Source of the DNA: Pseudomonadota bacterium
Lineage (GTDB): Bacteria; Pseudomonadota; Alphaproteobacteria; Caulobacterales; Caulobacteraceae
Direction: 5' to 3'
Assembly: GCA_023445705.1 (NCBI GenBank)
Contig: JAEXKM010000421.1
Coordinates: 1 to 5,964, forward strand
Length of the DNA: 5,964 nucleotides
The notes beneath the pieces are model-generated. The model had not been told where the DNA came from and did not search any database. It saw only the letters and a program-made list of their open reading frames with translations. The first letter of the stretch is position 1; every line of letters starts with the position of its first letter. A program made the translations under genes and the position numbers. This document shows, piece after piece, positions 1 through 3,888 of this stretch.

Positions 1-518
1 CCGGGGTGATCAGCCTGTCGCGTGCGGGGCTCCCTGGGCGCTTGATCGCGGCGGCCTGCCTTTGCGCGGCTGGATCGAGCCGGCCGCCGCGGGGCGAACG
101 GCTGGCGCGGGTCGAGGCGCTGATCGCTTCGCCCGCAGACGGCGTGGCCACGCTCGCCGGGGCGCGGATCGAGGCGCAGGGCGAGGCGGTGCGGTTCATG
201 CGCGAGCTCGGACGCGGGGCCGAGCCCACGCTCGACCTGGCCGCAGGACGGCCGGAGGTCTGGGACGGGCGCTTCGAGCTGACCGCGGACCGGCCGATGC
301 GGATCGGGCCGTTGGCCGGCCGCATGGGGCGGCTGGAAGCGGCCGAGCGGCGAGCGCTGCAGGCTATCCCGGCCGAGGCCCGCGGCGCGCTGCCTGCGGT
401 GGTCGAGGCGGAGGCGGTGGCCTGCCCTGTGCTGGCTCCGGTGGTCGGCCTCGAGGTCAAGGTCCTGGTGCGCGACCGGCTGCTGGCGGCGAGCGGAGCG
501 ATCGAGCGGGAGCCCTGA
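1..518 (+). CDS. tilS: tRNA(Ile)-lysidine synthase, C-terminal part (5' end outside window)
   Basis: This is the last ~172 codons of a plus-strand gene that enters from the left edge; the frame is open back to base 3 and stops with TGA at 516-518. The segment resembles the C-terminal part of alphaproteobacterial TilS: a Leu/Ala-rich helix (nt 36-75), then a basic RPPRGERL stretch (nt 81-104), then TLAGARI leading into VRFMRE (nt 150-206). TilS is a cytoplasmic ATP-dependent enzyme that attaches lysine to C34 of tRNA-Ile(CAU), so that it reads AUA instead of AUG. The catalytic N-terminal PP-loop domain (SGGxDS) would lie upstream of the window, so the call rests only on C-terminal resemblance and cannot be confirmed here. 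A GTG at 6-8 is in frame but is very unlikely to be the true start, because the family pattern continues upstream. In many alphaproteobacteria ftsH follows tilS; here it does not. Confidence 0.65.
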   Translation, partial: GVISLSRAGLPGRLIAAACLCAAGSSRPPRGERLARVEALIASPADGVATLAGARIEAQGEAVRFMRELGRGAEPTLDLAAGRPEVWDGRFELTADRPMRIGPLAGRMGRLEAAERRALQAIPAEARGALPAVVEAEAVACPVLAPVVGLEVKVLVRDRLLAASGAIEREP

Positions 519-554
519 GCCAGTCAGCGCCCAGTCCTGAGCGATCTGGTGTTC

Positions 555-595
555 ATGGGTCCCGGTCTTCGGCCTCTGGCCGAAACCGGGATGAC
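555..595 (+). repeat. REP-like hairpin repeat, copy 1
   Basis: The unit begins ATGGGTCCCGGTCTT and ends AAACCGGGATGAC. It folds as an outer stem CCCGGT/ACCGGG, a single unpaired C, an inner stem TTCGGCC/GGCCGAA and a 3-base loop TCT. The left flank 543-554 (GATCTGGTGTTC) is also repeated, with two changes, in front of copy 3, so the duplicated unit is nearer 53 bases. REP-like palindromes of this kind are often dispersed in intergenic DNA in Caulobacterales; the genome copy number cannot be seen from this window. Confidence 0.85.
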
Positions 596-630
596 ACGGA
601 GAAAGACGGCGTCTGAGCCCATCCTCAGCT

Positions 631-665
631 GTCATCCCGGTTTGCGAAGCAAGACCGGGACCCAT
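631..665 (-). repeat. REP-like hairpin repeat, copy 2 (inverted)
   Basis: On the minus strand this copy has the same outer arms as copy 1 (ATGGGTCCCGGTCTT at one end, AAACCGGGATGAC at the other) but a shorter centre. The outer stem CCCGGT/ACCGGG and the single unpaired C are kept, while the inner stem is only TTGC/GCAA around a TTC loop. It lies in opposite orientation to copies 1 and 3, so copies 1 and 2 together could form a larger cruciform across about 110 bases. Confidence 0.85.
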
Positions 666-722
666 AAGCGCCAAGAGGCCAGACCAAAGATCAGCGCCAA
701 AATCCTGGCCGATCCGGTGCTC

Positions 723-764
723 ATGGGTGCCGGTCTTCGGTCTGGCGACCGAAACCGGGATGAC
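723..764 (+). repeat. REP-like hairpin repeat, copy 3
   Basis: This is a direct copy of repeat 1 with changes. The outer stem is CCGGT/ACCGG, because the first C has become G and its partner is unchanged, which leaves a G-G mismatch at the base. The unpaired C is kept. The inner stem is TTCGGTC/GACCGAA with a TGGC loop: the C-to-T change in one arm is matched by G-to-A in the other. The flank 711-722 (GATCCGGTGCTC) matches that of copy 1 at 10 of 12 positions. The repeat ends 13 bases past the flavoprotein stop codon and could end that transcript, although no T-run follows it in that direction. Confidence 0.85.
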
Positions 765-777
765 TTCTGATTGGGAC

Positions 778-1338
778 TCAGCGGCCGGCGACGTAGGCGG
801 CGAAGCCCTTCATGTAGTCGGCCAGCAGGGTTTCGACGCCGGGGTCGAGGATCGCGCCCTCCTCGTCGAACACCTTGTGGGCGCGGGAGACCATCAGCCG
901 GCCGCCGAAGTGCGGGGCGGTCCCGAGGGTGCGCAGGACCGGGAGCCAGGCGTTCTGGCTGAGAATGGTCCCGAAGCCGCCCGGCGAGGCGCCGATGAGG
1001 CCGACGGCCTTGCCGCCGAACACCCGCGGGATGTCGGAGGCCGGGCGGCTGAGCCAGTCGATGGCGTTCTTGAACACGCCGGGGATCGAGTTGTTGTACT
1101 CCGGCGTCACCAGCAGGAGGCCGTCGGCGCCGGCGATGGCGTCCTTCAGCGCCTCGACCGCGGGCGGCATGCCCTCGGCCTCCACATCGGCGTCGTAGAG
1201 CGGGATGTTGCGGATGGTCCCGATCTCGATCTGCAGGTCGGGCGGCGACAGCCGGGCCGCCGCCCGCAGCAGATGGGCGTTGAGCGAGGCCTGGCGGAGG
1301 CTGCCGGAGATGCCGACGACGCGGAGAGGCTGGGTCAT
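778..1338 (-). CDS. NADPH-dependent FMN reductase family flavoprotein (ChrR/YieF-like)
   Basis: A 186-residue protein of the flavodoxin-like NAD(P)H:FMN/quinone reductase family, close in length to E. coli ChrR/YieF (about 188 residues). Such enzymes are cytoplasmic, bind FMN and pass electrons from NAD(P)H to quinones, and in some members to azo dyes or metal oxyanions; the physiological acceptor cannot be told from sequence. Visible motifs are the FMN phosphate-binding loop GISGSLRQASLN (residues 9-20), the family signature TPEYNNSIPGVFKNAIDW (78-95) that packs on the flavin, and ASPGGFGT (117-124). The ATG at 1336-1338 is supported by AGGA (plus-strand 1345-1348) six bases upstream of it. 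No signal peptide or membrane segment is present. It is divergent from the acyl-CoA ligase across 149 bases and convergent with the tilS-like gene. The family assignment is firm; the substrate is not known. Confidence 0.92.
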   Translation of the reverse strand: MTQPLRVVGISGSLRQASLNAHLLRAAARLSPPDLQIEIGTIRNIPLYDADVEAEGMPPAVEALKDAIAGADGLLLVTPEYNNSIPGVFKNAIDWLSRPASDIPRVFGGKAVGLIGASPGGFGTILSQNAWLPVLRTLGTAPHFGGRLMVSRAHKVFDEEGAILDPGVETLLADYMKGFAAYVAGR

Positions 1339-1487
1339 TCGGTGTCCTGGTTCGTGGAAAAGCGTGTGGGCGGAGCCTATCTCGAATCTAGGCTCTTGCG
1401 TTCCGTTACGTCGGCCTTTGTCGTGTTGACGGGAAAAGAGCCCGAAGACGCCTCGACGCGTCGCCGAACAAAGACATTGGGGAGTCC
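1339..1487. promoter_or_regulatory. Divergent promoter region between flavoprotein and acyl-CoA ligase genes
   Basis: Both genes read outward from these 149 bases, so promoters for each should lie here. On the minus strand CCTAGATT (plus 1385-1392) resembles the Caulobacter housekeeping -10 (GCTANAWC) at 6 of 8 positions, with a weak GACG-containing -35 candidate at 1408-1414, 15 bases away. For the ligase, TTGACGG at 1426-1432 fits the Caulobacter -35 consensus TTGACGS, but I see no matching -10 at normal spacing. The region also holds a 23-bp dyad (1373-1395), a perfect 10-bp palindrome CGACGCGTCG (1454-1463) and two GANTC sites (1384-1388, 1482-1486). Promoter calls are by eye and tentative. 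Confidence 0.45.
1373..1395. promoter_or_regulatory. 23-bp inverted repeat, candidate operator
   Basis: Perfect 7-bp arms GAGCCTA (1373-1379) and TAGGCTC (1389-1395) are separated by 9 bases. It begins 35 bases upstream of the flavoprotein start codon and overlaps the best -10 candidate for that gene (1385-1392). The size and symmetry suit a dimeric repressor. The spacer holds a GANTC methylation-type site. No regulator for it can be named from the window. Confidence 0.4.
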
Positions 1488-3182
1488 ATGCACTATCGCG
1501 AGCTGAAAGAGGCCTGGTCGGAACTGACGGCGCCCGGCGCGCCGTTCGAGGTGGCCGAGATCCCCGTCCGCGGGAACATGATCCGCATGTACAAGAACGC
1601 GCCGCCGTCGGTGCGTGAACTCTGGCTCTCCACCGCCGCCTACGGCGACCGCGACTACCTGGTCTACGACCAGGACCGCCTCACCTACGCCCAGGCGCAC
1701 GCCCAGGTGAACGCCATCGCCGCGTGGCTGTTCGAGCAGGGCGTGCGGTCCGGCGACCGGGTGGCGATCGCCATGCGGAACTATCCGGAATGGATGCTGA
1801 TCTACTGGGCCTGCGTCTCCACCGGGATCGCCGCGGTGGGCATGAACGCCTGGTGGGTGACGGACGAGATGGAATACGCCCTGAAGGACTCGGCGCCGAA
1901 GGTCATCTTCGCCGACGCCGAACGCCTGGCGCGTATCCAGGAGCGCCCGAGCATGACCCAGGGCGCGAAGATCGTCGCCGTGCGGACCGATGCGCCGGCA
2001 GGGGCCATCCCCTACGCCGAGGTCATCGCCGGCGGCGGGGCGATGCCGGAGGTCAGCGTCGATCCGGACGCCGACGCCTGCATCTTCTACACCTCGGGCA
2101 CCACCGGCTTTCCGAAGGGCGCGCAACTCACCCACCGCGGCTGTATCGCCAACCTGTTGAACATGGGCTTCTCGGCGCAGGTGCAGGGCCTGGCGGTGGC
2201 CAAGGCGACGGGCGTCGTCCCCAATCCGGAAGACGCGCCGATCCCCGCGGCGCTGCTGACCACGCCGCTGTTCCACGTGACCGCCAACAACTGCGGGGCC
2301 TACGCCACCACCGCGGCGGGCGGGAAGCTGGTCCTGATGTACCGCTGGGACGCGGGCGAGGCCCTGCGCCTGATCGAACGGGAGAAGATCACCGCCATGA
2401 GCGGGGTGCCGACCATGGCGCGGGAACTGATCAATCACCCCGACTTCGAGACGACCGACACCTCCAGCCTGATGACGTTGGGCGGCGGCGGCGCGCAGTT
2501 GCCGCCGGACCTGGTCGGCAAGATCGACGGCCAGGTGAAGACCGCGCGGCCGAACACCGGCTACGGCATGACCGAGACCTGCGGGATCATCACCGCGGTG
2601 TCGGCGGACTTCTTCGTCGACAAGCCCGAGAGCTGCGGCCCGGCCATGCCGAGCTTCGAGGTGAAGTGCGTCGACGACGAGGGCGAGGCCGTGCCCGCCG
2701 GTCAGGTCGGCGAGCTTTGGGTCAAGGGCGCGCCGGTCATCAAGGGCTACATCAACCGGCCCGAGGCGACGGCCGAATCCATCACTCACGGCTGGCTGCA
2801 TACCGGCGACATCGCGCGGATCGACGAGGACGGCTTCATCTTCATCGTCGACCGCAAGAAGGACATGGTCCTGCGCGGCGGCGAGAACGTCTATTGCGCC
2901 GAGGTGGAGGCCGCGATCTTCCGCCATCCGTCGGTGGCCGAGGCGACCGTCTTCGGCGTGCCGGACGAGCGGCTGGGCGAAGAGGTCGGGGCCGCGGTGG
3001 TGCTGCGGGCCGGCATGGAGGTGAGCGCCGATGAACTGCGCCAGCACCTTTCGGGCCTGCTCGCGAAGCACAAGAGCCCCCGCTACATCTGGTTTCTGAA
3101 CGATCCGCTGCCCCGCAACGCCAGCGGCAAGTTCCTCAAGCGCCAGCTTCGGGAGACGCTGAAGGCGGACGCGGCGGTTTAA
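1488..3182 (+). CDS. AMP-forming acyl-CoA synthetase (fatty-acid-CoA ligase, ANL superfamily)
   Basis: A complete 564-residue member of the ANL superfamily, the usual length for FadD-type ligases. It activates a carboxylic acid with ATP to an acyl-adenylate and then forms the acyl-CoA thioester, in the cytoplasm or at the inner face of the membrane. The core motifs are all present: P-loop YTSGTTGFPKG (residues 201-211), GYGMTETCG (358-366) with the catalytic Glu363, HTGD (438-441) whose Asp binds the ribose, the hinge segment DRKKDMVLRGGENV (455-468), and PRNASGKFLKR (542-552) with the adenylation Lys548. The large N-terminal domain runs to about residue 455 and the mobile C-terminal domain follows. 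The ATG has GGGGAG at 1479-1484, only three bases upstream, which is a short spacing; the next in-frame ATG (1578, residue 31) would cut family-typical N-terminal sequence. Chain length and substrate cannot be read from these motifs; medium/long-chain fatty acid or an aromatic acid are all possible. Its 3' end overlaps the convergent TetR gene by 47 bases. Confidence 0.95.
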   Translation: MHYRELKEAWSELTAPGAPFEVAEIPVRGNMIRMYKNAPPSVRELWLSTAAYGDRDYLVYDQDRLTYAQAHAQVNAIAAWLFEQGVRSGDRVAIAMRNYPEWMLIYWACVSTGIAAVGMNAWWVTDEMEYALKDSAPKVIFADAERLARIQERPSMTQGAKIVAVRTDAPAGAIPYAEVIAGGGAMPEVSVDPDADACIFYTSGTTGFPKGAQLTHRGCIANLLNMGFSAQVQGLAVAKATGVVPNPEDAPIPAALLTTPLFHVTANNCGAYATTAAGGKLVLMYRWDAGEALRLIEREKITAMSGVPTMARELINHPDFETTDTSSLMTLGGGGAQLPPDLVGKIDGQVKTARPNTGYGMTETCGIITAVSADFFVDKPESCGPAMPSFEVKCVDDEGEAVPAGQVGELWVKGAPVIKGYINRPEATAESITHGWLHTGDIARIDEDGFIFIVDRKKDMVLRGGENVYCAEVEAAIFRHPSVAEATVFGVPDERLGEEVGAAVVLRAGMEVSADELRQHLSGLLAKHKSPRYIWFLNDPLPRNASGKFLKRQLRETLKADAAV

Positions 3183-3822
3183 TAAACATCGCGATGAGCG
3201 CGTCGGCGTGGGCTTCGATCTCGGCCTGCTGGCTGGGATCGACCCCGTAGGCGTGCCGCAGTTCGCCGGCCAGGGTGAAGGGCGCCTGGGCGGCGGCTGA
3301 CAGCATGTAGATCAGCCGGCGGGGCTCCATCCGCGGGAGCCAGCCCTCGTCCATGAGGGCCTCGAGCGTGCGGCGGGCGGCGCGGTGCTGGGGGCCGACG
3401 ATCTGCTCGGCGATCCAGACCGTGCGGTCGGAGTCGGCCACCGTCTCGTGGACCATGATCCGGGCGTGTTCGGGGTTGTGGGCGCAGTAGCGGACATAGT
3501 CGCGCAACGAGGCCTTGAACCGATCGATCAGGGGCTGGCCGCGGGTGGAGCGCCAATGGGCGGCCCGCTCGGCGTTCATGCGGTCGACGAGGTCGCGCAG
3601 GGCCGCGCGCCAGAGGCTCGCCTTGTCGGTGAAGTGATAGCGGACGAGGCTGTGCTCGACGCCCGCGCGGGCGGCGATGTCGCGCAGGGCGACCCCCTCG
3701 AACCCCTTTTCCGAGAACAGGGTCAGCGCGGCCTTGAGGATCGCGCGGCGGGTCTCCTCCACCGAGCGCGCATCGCGGGCCGGGCGGCCGCGGGGGCGAG
3801 TTTTCGGCGCGGCGGCGGTCAT
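3136..3822 (-). CDS. TetR family transcriptional repressor
   Basis: A 228-residue DNA-binding protein. Residues ~22-70 form the TetR_N three-helix domain: TRRAILKAALTLFSEKGFEG, then the helix-turn-helix LRDIAARAGVEHSLVRYHF (46-64), then the usual Asp-Lys (DK, 66-67) that opens helix 4. It is preceded by a basic tail with PRGRP (10-14), an AT-hook-like core. The C-terminal ligand/dimer part is helical (for example MVHETVADSDRTVWIAEQIV) and does not identify the inducer. The ATG at 3820-3822 is the only ATG near the domain start; no Shine-Dalgarno precedes it, and AATAAT (minus strand, 3829-3834) ends seven bases upstream, so the mRNA may be leaderless. The open frame continues far upstream over the GH3 gene without a start, but that is only GC-rich shadow. 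Its Pro/Ala-rich end (KPPRPPSASPEAGA) is encoded mostly inside the ligase gene on the opposite strand. It is divergent from the GH3 gene, which makes self-regulation and GH3 control likely. Confidence 0.92.
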   Translation of the reverse strand: MTAAAPKTRPRGRPARDARSVEETRRAILKAALTLFSEKGFEGVALRDIAARAGVEHSLVRYHFTDKASLWRAALRDLVDRMNAERAAHWRSTRGQPLIDRFKASLRDYVRYCAHNPEHARIMVHETVADSDRTVWIAEQIVGPQHRAARRTLEALMDEGWLPRMEPRRLIYMLSAAAQAPFTLAGELRHAYGVDPSQQAEIEAHADALIAMFIKPPRPPSASPEAGA

Positions 3823-3888
3823 GATTAGATTATTGCCCAAGTGGATAAAAATAACTAGCGTCTGACCGAAAGAGCGGGAGGAACGCGC
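3823..3888. promoter_or_regulatory. AT-rich divergent control region of tetR and GH3 gene
   Basis: Positions 3821-3857 are only about 27% G+C against roughly 70% around them. The segment holds an imperfect dyad: TTAG-A-TTATT (3825-3834) facing AATAACTAG (3850-3858), centred near 3842, with one inserted base and one mismatch. A smaller TTAT/ATAA pair (3830-3833, 3845-3848) lies inside it. On the minus strand AATAAT at 3829-3834 is a good -10 for the TetR gene and falls within the left arm. No confident -35/-10 pair for the GH3 gene is visible. A TetR dimer bound here would block both divergent promoters; this is inferred from position and symmetry only. Confidence 0.5.
3876..3882 (+). promoter_or_regulatory. 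Strong ribosome binding site of the GH3 gene
   Basis: GGGAGGA lies six bases before the ATG at 3889 and fixes that start. An in-frame TAG at 3856-3858 and the lack of any ATG, GTG or TTG codon between it and 3889 rule out a longer N-terminus, which matters because the protein then has no signal peptide. Confidence 0.85.

Larger units (their letters stand above)
519..777. other. Intergenic region between convergent genes, with a REP-like repeat cluster
   Basis: These 259 bases separate the convergent 3' ends of the tilS-like gene and the flavoprotein gene. They contain three related hairpin repeats (555-595, 631-665, 723-764), listed separately. The spacers between them (596-630 and 666-722) show no gene; the only features there are a short direct repeat AGCGCCAA (667-674 and 693-700) and a distant GGCCAG/CTGGCC pair (677-682, 705-710). 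The small open frame across this region translates the repeats themselves and is not a believable gene. No GC stem followed by a T-run is present, so no canonical intrinsic terminator is visible, although the hairpins could impede or end transcription from either side. Confidence 0.75.

Noticed and set aside
62..616. A 184-residue plus-strand frame overlapping the tilS-like gene.
   Set aside because: It is extremely Arg/Gly/Ala-rich and shifted from the frame that has TilS-like sequence; it is the typical out-of-frame product of GC-rich coding DNA.
723..764. Hairpin after the flavoprotein gene as an intrinsic terminator.
   Set aside because: The stem is adequate, but there is no T-run on either strand after it; it was kept as a repeat with possible, unproven terminator activity.
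549..770. A 73-residue open frame in the intergenic region.
   Set aside because: Its sequence is a translation of the hairpin repeats (MGPGLRPLAETGMT near the start, a similar segment near the end), with no Shine-Dalgarno or independent coding signs.
1454..1463. Perfect 10-bp palindrome CGACGCGTCG upstream of the ligase.
   Set aside because: Self-complementary CG-rich 10-mers are common at this base composition and no loop or spaced-arm structure is present; noted only within the promoter region entry.
727..1506. A 259-residue plus-strand open frame over the flavoprotein gene and the divergent promoter region.
   Set aside because: It is antisense to a clear FMN reductase and reads through the promoter region; the composition (Gly/Arg/Glu/Asp-rich) fits a shadow frame.
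1377..3071. A 564-residue minus-strand open frame antisense to the acyl-CoA ligase, by chance as long as the ligase.
   Set aside because: The sense strand has all ANL motifs; the antisense product is Arg/His/Gly-rich with no recognisable domain, a typical shadow in GC-rich DNA.
3187..3196. Perfect palindrome CATCGCGATG just after the ligase stop codon.
   Set aside because: It lies inside the TetR coding sequence (codons for Ile-Ala-Met) and is short; chance plus codon usage explains it.
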